DNA of 64,000 nt from Mycobacterium sp. SMC-2 (GCF_025263485.1 NZ_CP079863.1:1054001-1118000), one strand, 5' to 3'; numbered from the stretch's first letter, positions 8,007 to 17,600 are shown. Notes: generated from the sequence alone by a model not told the origin. Numbers and translations: made by a program.

Positions 8007-9307
8007 TAATCAAGCAAGCCCGATTGCTGGACGGAACGATCACGGACATCCGGGTCGGTGCGCACATCGACGAAATGGGCGACGGCCTGGTCGCCCAGCG
8101 CGGCGAGGGCGTGCTGTACGCCGGCGGGGGCACCGTCCTGCCCGGCCTGCACGATCACCACGTGCACGTGCGCTCGGCCGCCTCCGCGCTGGATTCGTTC
8201 TTCGTCGGTCCGCCCGGGGTCAGCACCAAAACCGAACTGACGCAACTGCTGTCGAACGCAACACCCGGTCCCGACGGGTGGATTCGTGCCGTCGGCTACC
8301 ACGAGTCGGTGGCCGGCGACCTGGACCGGGACGCGCTCGACGGCATGGTTCGCAGCGTCCCGGTGCGTATCCAGCACCGCAGCGGTGCGCTGTGGATCCT
8401 CAACTCCGAGGCGCTGGGGCGCGTGGGCCTTGCCGACCATCCCGACGGGCGCCTGCGCAGCGCGGACCACGGCTGGTCGGACCTGCTGCAGCGGCGCGAA
8501 AGCGACCTGGCCGAACTGAGCCGGCGAGTCACCGCCTACGGCGTCACCGGCGTCACCGACGCCACCCCCGACCTGGACGCCGACGACATGGTGTCACTGG
8601 TGGTGGCCCACCGGCACGGCGAGTTCCGTCCGCGGCCGAGCTTCCTCGCTCCGGGCAAGAAGATCCTGCACGACGACCGGCTCGACCTGGACGCGCTGAC
8701 GGACTGGATCGCCCGCCAGCACGCCGATGACCGGCCGGTCGCCGTGCACTGCGTGACCGCGGCCCAACTGGTGGTCACCATAGCCGCGCTGCGGGCGGCC
8801 GGCAGCCATCCGCGGGACCGCATCGAGCACGCCGCCGTCGTGCCCGACGACAACCTGGCCGACCTGGCCGAGTTGGGGGTCACGGTGGTGACGCAGCCCA
8901 ACTTCGTCGCCGAGCGCGGCGATCACTACCTCGCCGACGTCCCCGCCGCCGAGCATCGCCAGCTGTGGCGGGTCGCCTCCCTGATGGAGGCCTCGGTGCC
9001 GGTGGCGCTGTCCACCGACATGCCGTTCGGCCACGGTGACCCCTGGACCGCGATGCGTGCCGCCGTCCACCGCACCACCCCGGGCGGAACCGTGCTCAAC
9101 GCCGACGAATGTGTCACAGCCCAAGCGGCTTTGACGATGTTTTTGGGCCGGCCGGAGCGGCCGGGGCAGGCGCGGACCGTAACGATCGGGCAGCCGGCGG
9201 ACCTCTGTGTGCTGAGCGAGCCGCCGGCGACGGCGCTGGCCGAGCTGGATGCCGGGATGGTGGCGGCCACTATCATCGGCGGCGAACTCGTCTATTTCGC
9301 GATGTGA
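8003..9307 (+). CDS. Amidohydrolase family protein
   Basis: A 434-residue metal-dependent hydrolase of the imidazolonepropionase/amidohydrolase-3 group. Metal-binding and catalytic signatures are GLHDHHVHVRS near residue 50, AVHCVT, DRIEHAAVV and the late Asp in LSTDMPFGHGDPW. A final beta-sandwich segment, TIGQPADLCVL, is typical of the superfamily. It would hydrolyse an amide or related C-N bond; the substrate cannot be told. It overlaps the CoA-transferase by 4 bases and ends 7 bp from the convergent lipW. Confidence 0.85.
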   Translation: MIIKQARLLDGTITDIRVGAHIDEMGDGLVAQRGEGVLYAGGGTVLPGLHDHHVHVRSAASALDSFFVGPPGVSTKTELTQLLSNATPGPDGWIRAVGYHESVAGDLDRDALDGMVRSVPVRIQHRSGALWILNSEALGRVGLADHPDGRLRSADHGWSDLLQRRESDLAELSRRVTAYGVTGVTDATPDLDADDMVSLVVAHRHGEFRPRPSFLAPGKKILHDDRLDLDALTDWIARQHADDRPVAVHCVTAAQLVVTIAALRAAGSHPRDRIEHAAVVPDDNLADLAELGVTVVTQPNFVAERGDHYLADVPAAEHRQLWRVASLMEASVPVALSTDMPFGHGDPWTAMRAAVHRTTPGGTVLNADECVTAQAALTMFLGRPERPGQARTVTIGQPADLCVLSEPPATALAELDAGMVAATIIGGELVYFAM

Positions 9308-9314
9308 CCGGCGA

Positions 9315-10214
9315 TCACGGCGCGGTGGCAAGGGCGGCGCGCAGAATTTCGCACTGGCTTTCGAAAAACCGTTGCGACACTTGCGCCTTGGGCGCGATGA
9401 GGTCGAATCCGTGGAACGCGCCCGGAATCGTCTCGACCTGGCACGGCACCCCGGCGGCGGTCAGGCGCTCGGCGTAGGCCAGGTCCTCGTCGTGGAACAA
9501 ATCGTGCGTGCCGACCCCGATCCAGGCCGGCGGCAGCCCGCTCAGGTCTTCGCGGCGCCCTGGCACGGCGACCTGCGGGTCGGCGTCGCCGAGGTACGCC
9601 GACCAGCCGAACTGGTTGCTGCGGTTGTCCCACAGCCGATAGTTCGAATTGCGGGCGGTGGCCGAGCTGCGGTCGTCGAGCATGGGGTAGGTCAGCAGCT
9701 GGAACGCGGGGCTCACCTCGGCGCGGTCGCGGGCCAGCAGGGCCAGGGCCGCGGCCAGGCCTCCGCCGGCGCTGGCGCCGCCGACCGCCACCCGGCACCG
9801 GTCCACGGACGGCAGGCCCGCCAGCCAGGTCAACGCCGAATAGCAGTCCTCCAGCGGCGCGGGATACGGATGTTCCGGCGCGAGGCGGTATTCCACCGAC
9901 GCGACGGTGAGGCCCAGCCGCCGGCTGAACCCGGCGCAGAGCCGGTCGTCCTGCTCGGCGGTGCCGATCACGTATCCGCCACCGTGGATCCACAGCAGCG
10001 CCGGGGTCGGCTCGGCCACGCCGACCGGCCGGAACAGCCGGACGCCGGCCCCCGAGCCCAGCGTGATCACCTCGACATCGCGGACGGGCCTACCCAGCCG
10101 CCCGCGCAATGCGATCCCGACCCGCACTATCGGCAGGCTCCGGGGACCGACGAGTCGGCGTGGGGCGAAGCGGGCGATCCGCTGCAGGTCGGGGTGAACA
10201 TCGGTGTTCGGCAC
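9315..10214 (-). CDS. lipW: Alpha/beta hydrolase, hormone-sensitive lipase family (LipW)
   Basis: A 299-residue esterase. The oxyanion-hole motif HGGG lies in LLWIHGGGYVIG near residue 75, the nucleophile serine in GGASAGGG, and the acid/histidine pair in HDLFHDED and GAFHGF. Length and position before the lipC group match M. tuberculosis LipW (Rv0217c). It hydrolyses short to medium acyl esters. No signal peptide is seen, so it is probably cytosolic. Confidence 0.88.
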   Translation of the reverse strand: MPNTDVHPDLQRIARFAPRRLVGPRSLPIVRVGIALRGRLGRPVRDVEVITLGSGAGVRLFRPVGVAEPTPALLWIHGGGYVIGTAEQDDRLCAGFSRRLGLTVASVEYRLAPEHPYPAPLEDCYSALTWLAGLPSVDRCRVAVGGASAGGGLAAALALLARDRAEVSPAFQLLTYPMLDDRSSATARNSNYRLWDNRSNQFGWSAYLGDADPQVAVPGRREDLSGLPPAWIGVGTHDLFHDEDLAYAERLTAAGVPCQVETIPGAFHGFDLIAPKAQVSQRFFESQCEILRAALATAP

Positions 10215-10472
10215 CGCATCAGTATCACCGACTCGGAAAGCCGAAGGCGTGCGATCTGTGAATGCGACTTCCGCGAAAGCGGATCGTCAATGAACCGATC
10301 CGCTACCGCCCGCGTGCTCCAGGGGCGGTGGATTAGCCGGGTAAGGATCGGGGTATCGGTGGAATGCTGACGAGCGCGCCATGCGTCAGCGTGTTTGCGG
10401 GTTCGTCGTCGCAACGTCCCCTACCGGGACCGAGCGTGGGCCGCCCGGTCGGGCAGGACGCGAGGGACGTGA

Positions 10473-11141
10473 ATGCTGGGGCATCTCTACGATCGGGCAC
10501 TCGGCGGCGAGCGATGTTGGATTCGGCATGACGACGGCGAGCTGCGGCCGCTCCCGGCGCACCGCTGGTTGGGCGTGCGATGTCCGGACGGCGGATGTCC
10601 CGGTGACCGATCCGGGGACGCCTACGACGAAGTGTTCGACGAAGCCGTCACGCAGATGTGTATCGGGCCGACGATCGAATTAGGTTGCGGGCCGGGCCGA
10701 TTGGTGGCCCGGCTGATTGCGCGGGGAGTACCGGCGCTGGGCATCGATCGCTCTGCGACCGCGATCCGGTTGGCGAGCCGCGGCGGCGCGCCGGCCCTGC
10801 TGGGCGACGTGTTCGACCCGCTGCCCGCGATGGGTCTCTGGCAGACGGTATTGCTGGTCGACGGCAACGTCGGCCTCGGCGGAGACCCGCTCCGCATCCT
10901 GGGGCGGGCGGCCGAACTGCTGGCGCGCGGCGGGCGGTGCGTGGCCGAGTTCGACGCCGAGAACATCGGCATCCGTTCGCGCTGGGTCCGGCTGGAGTCG
11001 GCGTGCGAGGTCGGACCCTGGTTCCGCTGGGCCTCGGTCGGGGTGGACAGCGCCGCGGCGCTCGCCGGTCAGGTCGGTCTGACGCTGACCGGTGTCCGCC
11101 TGATCGGCGGCCGGGTGATCGCGTGCCTGGCGGCGATGTGA
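10473..11141 (+). CDS. Class I SAM-dependent methyltransferase
   Basis: A 222-residue protein starting at ATG 10473 with GAGGGA close upstream. The SAM-binding motif I is IELGCGPGRLVARLIARG near residue 70, followed by an acidic loop, LGIDRS. It stands alone between lipW and lipC; in M. tuberculosis Rv0218 (molybdopterin oxidoreductase) and Rv0219 occupy this place, and I see neither here. The substrate is unknown. The 257 bp before it contain a GCGGATC/GATCCGC inverted repeat near 10279-10303 but no gene I can support. Confidence 0.8.
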   Translation: MLGHLYDRALGGERCWIRHDDGELRPLPAHRWLGVRCPDGGCPGDRSGDAYDEVFDEAVTQMCIGPTIELGCGPGRLVARLIARGVPALGIDRSATAIRLASRGGAPALLGDVFDPLPAMGLWQTVLLVDGNVGLGGDPLRILGRAAELLARGGRCVAEFDAENIGIRSRWVRLESACEVGPWFRWASVGVDSAAALAGQVGLTLTGVRLIGGRVIACLAAM

Positions 11142-11329
11142 GCGTGTCGCGACCGGCCACCACCCGCCGCGCATAGCTAACGACTCCGCGTCCGGGAACG
11201 GCGTGACCGTGCTCGGGCAACCGCGGGGCGGGGGTCTTCCAGACACCGGGTGTTCCACCGGCGCAAACGTCGGTTTTGGACCGGGGGCCGGGGGTACGCT
11301 GCCCTCACTCGACGGCAAGGAGGCCGACT

Positions 11330-12511
11330 ATGAGATCGTGCGCAAAGAGGTTGCTGCGGGCGCGCCCCGGCGACTACGCGCTGGCCTTGAGCGCCGCGGG
11401 TGCTTCGCTGCCGGTGGTCGGCAAGCACCTCGAGCCGCTGGGCGGCCTCACCGCGATGGGCATCTGGGCCGCTCGCACCGCCCCCGACTTCCTCTCCGGA
11501 ATGACCAAGGGACGGCCGCCGTCGGACGCCGAGGACAGCCCCCGCCTGGGTCGCGAGAGCACCCGGGACGTGTCGGTCGCGGCCCTGCGGGGGATCGTGT
11601 CGGCCGCCGATCTCGAGCTGGACTGGCCTGCGGCGCTACGGACGCCGCCGATCTGGGACGCGCTGCGTCAGCGCCGCTACCTCCACCGTCGCGCGGTGCA
11701 TTACGGCGACCACCCCGCGCAGGTGCTCGACGTCTGGCGTCGCAAGGATCTGCCGGCGCACCCCGCGCCGGTGCTGATCTTCGTCCCGGGCGGCGCCTGG
11801 GTGCACGGCAAGGCCATGGGTCAGGGCTCCGCTTTGATGTCCCGGCTGGCCGAGCAGGGCTGGGTCTGCCTGGCGATCGATTACCGCGTCGCCCCGCAGC
11901 ACCGGTGGCCGCGGCACATCATCGACGTCAAGACCGCCATCGCCTGGGCGCGGGCCAACGTCGACAAGTTCGGCGGCGACCGCGATTTCGTCGCGGTGGC
12001 GGGGTGTTCGGCCGGCGGCCACCTGTCCGCGCTGGCCGGGCTCACCCCCGACGACGCGCAGTACCACGCAAAGCTGCCGGAAGGCGCCAACACCTCGGTG
12101 GATGCGGTGGTCGGCATCTACGGTCGCTACGACTGGGAGGACCGCTCGACTCCAGAGCGCGACAGGTTCGTCGACTTCCTGGAGCGGGTGGTGGTCAGGC
12201 GAAGGATCGACCGTCACCCCGAGGTGTTCCGCGACGCGTCGCCGATGGCACGCGTGCACCGAAATGCGCCGCCGTTCATGGTGATTCACGGCAGCAAGGA
12301 CAGCGTCATCCCCGTCGAGCAGGCGCGCAGCTTCGTCGACCGGATGCGCGCGGTATCCCACTCGATGGTGGGCTACCTGGAATTGCCCGGCGCGGGCCAC
12401 GGGTACGACCTCATCGACGGGGAGCGGGCCGGCGCGGCGGCGCACGCGACTTCGCTGTTCCTCAACCAGGTTTATCGCACCAAGGCCAACGCGGCCAAAG
12501 AGGTCATCTGA
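11330..12511 (+). CDS. lipC: Cell-surface esterase/lipase LipC
   Basis: A 393-residue alpha/beta hydrolase matching Rv0220. ATG 11330 was chosen for the strong AAGGAGG seven bases upstream; the longer frame starts at 11276. The oxyanion region reads FVPGGAWVHG and the nucleophile elbow GCSAGG (Cys in place of the usual Asp), with the catalytic acid in HGSKDSVIP and histidine in GAGHGYDLI. In M. tuberculosis LipC is a surface-associated, immunogenic esterase. The gene starts a plus-strand lipid group running through the acyl-CoA ligase. Confidence 0.9.
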   Translation: MRSCAKRLLRARPGDYALALSAAGASLPVVGKHLEPLGGLTAMGIWAARTAPDFLSGMTKGRPPSDAEDSPRLGRESTRDVSVAALRGIVSAADLELDWPAALRTPPIWDALRQRRYLHRRAVHYGDHPAQVLDVWRRKDLPAHPAPVLIFVPGGAWVHGKAMGQGSALMSRLAEQGWVCLAIDYRVAPQHRWPRHIIDVKTAIAWARANVDKFGGDRDFVAVAGCSAGGHLSALAGLTPDDAQYHAKLPEGANTSVDAVVGIYGRYDWEDRSTPERDRFVDFLERVVVRRRIDRHPEVFRDASPMARVHRNAPPFMVIHGSKDSVIPVEQARSFVDRMRAVSHSMVGYLELPGAGHGYDLIDGERAGAAAHATSLFLNQVYRTKANAAKEVI

Positions 12512-12555
12512 GCTGCCGCTGCTGAGTATGGTCCCTCTATGGGTAAGGGGCAGCG

Positions 12556-13965
12556 GTGAAACGGCTGAGCGGGTGGGACGCGGTCCTGTTGTACAGCGAA
12601 ACGCCGAACGTGCACATGCACACCATCAAAGCCGCTGTGATCGAACTCGATTCCGATCACCGTGACTTCGGCATCGACGCTTTCCGCGAAGTCATCCGCG
12701 GCCGGCTGAACAAGCTCGAGCCGTTCTGCTACCAGCTGGTCGACATCCCGTTCAAGCTCCACCATCCGATGTGGCGGGAGCACTGCGACCTCGACCTGAA
12801 CTACCACATCCGGCCATGGCGATTGCCCGCGCCCGGCGGGCGCCGCGAGCTCGACGAGGCCATCGGGCGCATCGCCAGCACGCCGCTGGACCGCAGCCGC
12901 CCGCTCTGGGAGATGTACTTCATCGAAGGCCTGGCGAACCACCGGATCGCGGTCGTCGGCAAGATCCATCACGCGCTCGCCGACGGCGTCGCCTCGGCCA
13001 ACCTGCTGGCCCGCGGCATGGACCTGCAGCCCGGCCCCGAGGGCGGCCCGTACGTTTCCGACCCGGCGCCCACCACCGGGCAGCTGTTGGGTTCGGCGTT
13101 CGCCGACCACCTGCGCCACGTCGGGCGGATCCCGCACACGATCCGTTACACGGCCGAGGGTCTGGGCCGGGTGCGGCGCAGCTCGCGCAAGCTTTCCCCG
13201 GAATTGAGCCGGCCATTCGAACCGCCGCCGACCTTCATGAACCACAAGATCACGCCCGAGCGCCGGTTCGCCACCGCCACGCTGGCGCTGGCCGACGTCA
13301 AGGAGACCGGCAAGCGGCTGGGGGCGACGATCAACGACATGGTGCTGGCCATGTCGGCCGGCGCGCTTCGAACGCTGCTCCTGCGTTACGACGGCCAGGC
13401 CGGCCCCCTGCTGGCTTCGGTGCCGATGAGCTACGACTTCTCGCCCGAGCGCATCTCCGGCAACCGGTTCACCGGCGTGCTGGTGGGCCTGCCGACCGAT
13501 TCCGACGATCCGCTGGAGCGGGTGCGGTGCAGCCACGAGAACGCCATCGCCGCCAAGGAAAGCAACCAGCTCATGGGACCGGAGCTGGTCAGCCGCTGGG
13601 CGGCCTACATGCCACCCGCACCCACCCAGGCCTTCTTCCGGTGGGCCTCCGGCCGCGACGGGCACAACAGGATCCTCAACCTGAACATCTCCAACGTGCC
13701 GGGTCCGCGCGAGCGTGGAAAAGTGGGCGGCGCGCTGGTCACCGAGATCTACTCGGTGGGCCCGCTGACCGCCGGCAGCGGCCTCAACATCACCGTGTGG
13801 AGTTACGTGGACCAGCTGAACATCTCCGTGCTGTCCGACGGCGCCACGCTGAAAGACCCGCATGAGGTGACCGCGGCCATGGTCGCCGACTTCATCGAAA
13901 TCCGCAGGGCCGCAGGCCTTTCCGAAGAACTGACCGTCATCGAGGCGGCGATGGCGCCGGCCTGA
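12556..13965 (+). CDS. Wax ester synthase/diacylglycerol acyltransferase (WS/DGAT; Rv0221-like)
   Basis: A 469-residue acyltransferase starting at GTG 12556. The catalytic HHxxxDG motif is KIHHALADGVAS near residue 137. The C-terminal WES_acyltransf domain shows NLNISNVPGPRE and the family ending. These enzymes make triacylglycerol or wax esters from acyl-CoA at the membrane face. The order lipC - WS/DGAT - echA1 matches Rv0220-Rv0222. Confidence 0.92.
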   Translation: MKRLSGWDAVLLYSETPNVHMHTIKAAVIELDSDHRDFGIDAFREVIRGRLNKLEPFCYQLVDIPFKLHHPMWREHCDLDLNYHIRPWRLPAPGGRRELDEAIGRIASTPLDRSRPLWEMYFIEGLANHRIAVVGKIHHALADGVASANLLARGMDLQPGPEGGPYVSDPAPTTGQLLGSAFADHLRHVGRIPHTIRYTAEGLGRVRRSSRKLSPELSRPFEPPPTFMNHKITPERRFATATLALADVKETGKRLGATINDMVLAMSAGALRTLLLRYDGQAGPLLASVPMSYDFSPERISGNRFTGVLVGLPTDSDDPLERVRCSHENAIAAKESNQLMGPELVSRWAAYMPPAPTQAFFRWASGRDGHNRILNLNISNVPGPRERGKVGGALVTEIYSVGPLTAGSGLNITVWSYVDQLNISVLSDGATLKDPHEVTAAMVADFIEIRRAAGLSEELTVIEAAMAPA

Positions 13966-14106
13966 TCTGAGGCCTGACCTGCGCCGCACGATCGGCGGCA
14001 AGGCCCGGCGGTAACGGGAATCTCGGGGGATGTTAACGTCATTTCCGCCGACCGCTACCATCTTCTCCGACAGCAGCCACCCCTACCCGAAGGAGCGGTG
14101 CGGCAC

Positions 14107-14892
14107 GTGAGCACTGGGAATGAAGCAGCCGGCGAACCCGAAGTCCTGGTCGAACAGCGGGACCGGATCCTGATCATCACGATCAACCGGCCGAAGGCCA
14201 AGAACGCGGTCAACGCTGCGGTGGCCAACGGCCTGGCCGAGGCCGTCGACCGGCTCGACGGCGACCCGGGTCTTTCGGTGGGCATCCTGACCGGCGCCGG
14301 GGGATCGTTCTGCGCGGGCATGGACCTCAAGGCGTTCGCGCGCGGCGAACTGCCCATCGTCGAGGGTCGCGGCATGGGCTTCACCGAGCGCCCGCCCGCC
14401 AAGCCGCTGATCGCGGCGGTCGAGGGCTACGCCCTGGCCGGCGGGACCGAGCTCGCCCTGGCCACCGACTTGATCGTCGCGTCCAAAGATTCGGCCTTCG
14501 GCATCCCCGAGGTCAAGCGCGGGCTGGTCGCCGGCGGCGGCGGCCTGCTGCGGCTGCCGCAGCGCATCCCGTCGGCCATCGCCATGGAGCTCGCGCTCAC
14601 CGGTGACAACCTGCCGGCCGAGCGCGCCCACGCGCTGGGGCTGGTCAACGTGTTGGCCGAGCCGGGCAAGGCGCTCGACGAGGCCATCGCGCTGGCCGAG
14701 AAGATCGCCGCCAACGGGCCGCTCGCGGTGGCCGCCACCAAGCGGATCATCGTGGAGTCCCGCGGCTGGAGCCCCGACACCATGTTCGCCGAGCAGAACA
14801 CGATCCTGGCTCCGGTGTTCGCGTCCAACGACGCCAAAGAGGGTGCGATCGCCTTCGCCGAGAAGCGGCCGCCGCGCTGGACGGGCAGCTGA
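14107..14892 (+). CDS. echA1: Enoyl-CoA hydratase EchA1
   Basis: A crotonase-fold protein of about 261 residues. The oxyanion-hole motifs are FCAGMDLKAF and VEGYALAGGTELALATDL; catalytic-loop residues lie in SAFGIPEVKRGL. GTG 14107 is preferred over GTG 14098 because AAGGAG at 14090-14095 is correctly spaced only for it. It hydrates trans-2-enoyl-CoA in beta-oxidation or a side pathway. Corresponds to Rv0222. Confidence 0.9.
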   Translation: MSTGNEAAGEPEVLVEQRDRILIITINRPKAKNAVNAAVANGLAEAVDRLDGDPGLSVGILTGAGGSFCAGMDLKAFARGELPIVEGRGMGFTERPPAKPLIAAVEGYALAGGTELALATDLIVASKDSAFGIPEVKRGLVAGGGGLLRLPQRIPSAIAMELALTGDNLPAERAHALGLVNVLAEPGKALDEAIALAEKIAANGPLAVAATKRIIVESRGWSPDTMFAEQNTILAPVFASNDAKEGAIAFAEKRPPRWTGS

Positions 14893-14923
14893 GCCGGCGG
14901 CCCCGTCTCTGGCCACCGCGTGG

Positions 14924-14939
14924 CTAAACTACAGTTAAG
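14924..14939. promoter_or_regulatory. Near-palindrome upstream of the acyl-CoA ligase gene
   Basis: CTAAACT-AC-AGTTAAG, an inverted repeat with one mismatch, 50 bp before the GTG start of the acyl-CoA ligase. It could be an operator for a TetR-type regulator such as the one encoded at 16780-17412. This is inference from symmetry and position only. Confidence 0.3.
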
Positions 14940-14988
14940 CATGACACTTTTGGCCAGCTTTGTAACGCGTTGATACCGGAGTGCAAGC

Positions 14989-16482
14989 GTGAGTATTTCG
15001 TTGCTGCTGGAGATGGCCGCGTCGAGCAATCCCGATCGCACGGCGGTTGTCTCCGGTGACCTGCGGCTGACGACGCAGGAGCTCAGCGATCTCGCCGACG
15101 GGGGCGCCGGCGTGATCGCGGGATCGGGCGCCGGGCACGTGGCCTACGTGGGCACCGGCGGCGCGATGCTGCCGGTGCTGATCTTTGCGTCCGCGCGCGC
15201 CGGGCTGGCCTTCACCCCGATCAATTACCGGCTGTCCGCCGACGGCATCCGGGCGCTCATCGAGCGCCTGCCCGAGCCCCTGGTGATCGTCGACAGCCGC
15301 TACCGGGACATGGTCGGCGACGCGTCCGGCCGGCTGATGACCACCGATGAATTCCTGGCGGCCGCGCGGGAGAACGAGCCGGCCGCGGAGTTTCCCGACC
15401 CGGACTCGGTCGCCATCGTGCTGTTCACCTCGGGCACCACGTCGCAGCCCAAGGCCGTCGAGCTGTCGCACAACAACCTGACCAGCTACGTGACCGGCAC
15501 GGTGGAGTTCGAATCGGCCGCCGACAGCGACGCCGCGCTGATCTGTGTGCCGCCCTATCACATCGCCGGGGTGGGCGCCGCGCTGTCGAACCTGTACGCC
15601 GGGCGCAAGATGGTCTACCTGCCGAATTTCGATGCGCAGGAATGGGTTCGGCTGATCAACGCCGAGAACGTGACCACCGCGACCGTGGTGCCCACCATGC
15701 TGGACCGCATCGTCGCCACGCTGGAGGCCGACGGTCACGAGCTGCCGTCGCTGCGCAACCTCGCCTACGGCGGGTCCAAGGTGGGGCTCCCGCTGGTTCG
15801 CCGGGCCCTGGAACTGCTGCCCGGCGTGGGCTTCGTCAACGCCTACGGCCTGACCGAGACGAGCTCGACCATCGCGGTGCTGACCCCCGACGACCACCGG
15901 GCGGCACAGGCCGCCGAGGCGCCCGAGGTCGCCAAGCGGCTGGCGTCGGTCGGAAAGCCGGTGCCCGGCATCGAGATCGAGATCCGCGACGAGGACGGCA
16001 ACGTGCTCGGGGCCGGGGAAACCGGTGAGCTGTTCGTCCGCGGCGAGCAGGTGTCCGGACGCTACACCGGGATTGGTTCGGTGCTCGACGAAAATGGCTG
16101 GTTCCCAACCAAAGACATCGCCATGCTCGACGAGGACGGCTACCTGTTCATCGGCGGGCGCAGCGACGACACGATCATCCGCGGCGGTGAGAACATCGCG
16201 CCCGCCGAGCTCGAAGAGGTCTTGGTCGAGCACCCGCACGTGCGGGACGTCGCCGTGGTCGGCGTCGAGGATTCGCAGTGGGGGCAGGCGATCGTCGCGG
16301 TGGTGGTGCCCCGCCCCGGTGTGGAACCGGATCCCGAGGAATTGCGCGAGCATGTCCGTAAAAGCTTGCGCGGGTCGCGAACTCCGGACCGGGTAGTGTT
16401 TCGCGACGAGCTGCCCACGACCCCCACCGGCAAGGTACTTCGCCGGGAGATCATCGAGATGCTAGAAGGGCTACGTGCATGA
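14989..16482 (+). CDS. Acyl-CoA synthetase (ANL superfamily)
   Basis: A 497-residue adenylate-forming ligase that activates a carboxylic acid to its CoA thioester using ATP. The P-loop-like motif is VLFTSGTTSQPKAVELSH near residue 144; others are NAYGLTETSS, GWFPTKDIAMLDEDGYLFI, and the catalytic lysine in PTTPTGKVLRREI. The start is GTG 14989. The stop overlaps the next ATG (ATGA), so a 98-residue partner is made with it. There is no counterpart between echA1 and Rv0223c in M. tuberculosis. Confidence 0.9.
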   Translation: MSISLLLEMAASSNPDRTAVVSGDLRLTTQELSDLADGGAGVIAGSGAGHVAYVGTGGAMLPVLIFASARAGLAFTPINYRLSADGIRALIERLPEPLVIVDSRYRDMVGDASGRLMTTDEFLAAARENEPAAEFPDPDSVAIVLFTSGTTSQPKAVELSHNNLTSYVTGTVEFESAADSDAALICVPPYHIAGVGAALSNLYAGRKMVYLPNFDAQEWVRLINAENVTTATVVPTMLDRIVATLEADGHELPSLRNLAYGGSKVGLPLVRRALELLPGVGFVNAYGLTETSSTIAVLTPDDHRAAQAAEAPEVAKRLASVGKPVPGIEIEIRDEDGNVLGAGETGELFVRGEQVSGRYTGIGSVLDENGWFPTKDIAMLDEDGYLFIGGRSDDTIIRGGENIAPAELEEVLVEHPHVRDVAVVGVEDSQWGQAIVAVVVPRPGVEPDPEELREHVRKSLRGSRTPDRVVFRDELPTTPTGKVLRREIIEMLEGLRA

Positions 16483-16775
16483 TCAAGAATGGAACCCGCC
16501 TGGCCAGCCAGGTGTGTGACACGCAGGTGATCGTCGTCAGGAGCGCCGACAGCCTCGACGACTTGCGTTGCGGCGGTGCGCCGATGGTGCCGATAGGCGC
16601 CGAGCGTTCGGGCGAGTTGGACCCGGCGTTCGCCGACGGCACCGTGATGGGCAAGCGCTACGTCGACGAGACCGGCGCCGAGGTGCTGGTGACCAAGCCG
16701 GGCGCCGGTAGCCTGAGCGTCGGCGCGACCGCGCTGCAGCTCAAGGAGGTCAAGCCGCTGCCCGCCAGCGACTGA
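16479..16775 (+). CDS. Small protein with two desulforedoxin-like repeats, metal ligands mostly lost
   Basis: A 98-residue protein translationally coupled to the acyl-CoA ligase. Its two halves repeat one pattern. Residues 5-36 (G-x2-L-A-S-x2-C-D ... L-R-C-G-G-A-P-M) and 58-86 (G-K-R-Y-V-D-x2-G-A-E-V ... G-S-L-S-V-G-A-T-A-L) line up with desulforedoxin, which has C-x2-C and CC iron ligands. Only Cys13 and Cys31 of the first repeat remain; the second repeat has none. It may be a structural or regulatory partner of the ligase rather than an electron carrier. The alignment is by eye. Confidence 0.6.
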   Translation: MIKNGTRLASQVCDTQVIVVRSADSLDDLRCGGAPMVPIGAERSGELDPAFADGTVMGKRYVDETGAEVLVTKPGAGSLSVGATALQLKEVKPLPASD

Positions 16776-16779
16776 GGAG

Positions 16780-17412
16780 TTACTCCGCGAGCTTGTTGCG
16801 GACCACGAATTCCCTTGCCTTGATGAGGAATTCGAGCTCATCGCCGACCTGGCGCAACGGGTCGATGCTGCCGGTCGAGCGGGACAGCACGATGGCGCCC
16901 TCCAGCGCGGCGATCGACATCACCGCGAGCGAGGCGGCGCAGGGCTGGTCGAAGCCGTCGCGGGTGAACGCCCGGGTCAGCGCGGCGCACCAACGGCCCA
17001 GGATGGCACCGGCCTCGGCGCAAAGCGCGGCATCGTCGGCGTCCGAGCCGATTGCCGCGGCCACCACGGGGCAGCCGGCGCTGAAGCCGCCCTCGGTCAG
17101 CAGGCGCTCCCAGAACTCGACGAACTTGCCCAGCAGCACGCGGGCGCCCTGCTCGGCGGCGTCGTCGATCATCGCCGTGATGGAGTCACCGGAGTACCGC
17201 AGCGCCTCGATCAGAATCTGATTGCGGCCGTCGGGGAAGTGGTAGTAGACCGAGCCGCGCGGCGCGCCGCTGCGCGCGAGCACCGCATCGATGGTCACCC
17301 CGGCGGCGCCTCGTTCACGCATCACCTCGGCGGCGCTGGCCAACATCTTCTTGCGCGTGCCGCCGCGCTTCGTCCGGGTGGATTGCTGCACCGTTTCGCT
17401 GGTGGTCGTCAC
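16780..17412 (-). CDS. TetR family transcriptional regulator
   Basis: A 210-residue repressor. The N-terminal helix-turn-helix spans about residues 15-60, with AGVTIDAVLARSGAPRGSVYYHFPDGRNQ. The C-terminal ligand domain has AGCPVVAAA, as in the LmrA/YxaF-type group. GTG 17412 was chosen because GGAGG lies 8 bases upstream. It faces the acyl-CoA ligase operon (4 bp gap) and lies 23 bp after a small ORF. It likely senses an acyl ligand and controls itself and the facing operon. Confidence 0.88.
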   Translation of the reverse strand: MTTTSETVQQSTRTKRGGTRKKMLASAAEVMRERGAAGVTIDAVLARSGAPRGSVYYHFPDGRNQILIEALRYSGDSITAMIDDAAEQGARVLLGKFVEFWERLLTEGGFSAGCPVVAAAIGSDADDAALCAEAGAILGRWCAALTRAFTRDGFDQPCAASLAVMSIAALEGAIVLSRSTGSIDPLRQVGDELEFLIKAREFVVRNKLAE

Positions 17413-17435
17413 TCTCGTGCCTCCCGTGGCCAACG

Positions 17436-17567
17436 TCATGCAGCGTGGGAATGCCGCAGCACCGGCCAGTGCATGCTGCGTGGGCTGAAGCGGAAATTCC
17501 GGCGCTTCAGGTCGGGCATCTCGCGGGTGAATTGATAGCCGCCGATGTTCAGCTCGATGATCCACAT
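17436..17567 (-). CDS. Small ORF (43 aa) upstream of the TetR gene
   Basis: ATG 17567 with GGGAGAG just upstream opens a 43-codon frame beginning MWIIELNIGGYQFTR and containing MPDLKRRNFRF and SMHWPVLR. The sequence is rich in aromatic and basic residues, unlike random high-GC frames. The stop is 23 bp before the TetR start, so they would be one transcript. It could be a genuine small protein or a leader peptide. I do not recognise a family. Confidence 0.55.
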   Translation of the reverse strand: MWIIELNIGGYQFTREMPDLKRRNFRFSPRSMHWPVLRHSHAA

Positions 17568-17600
17568 GATTCTCTCCCGGCCCTAAGTGCAGCCCATGAT

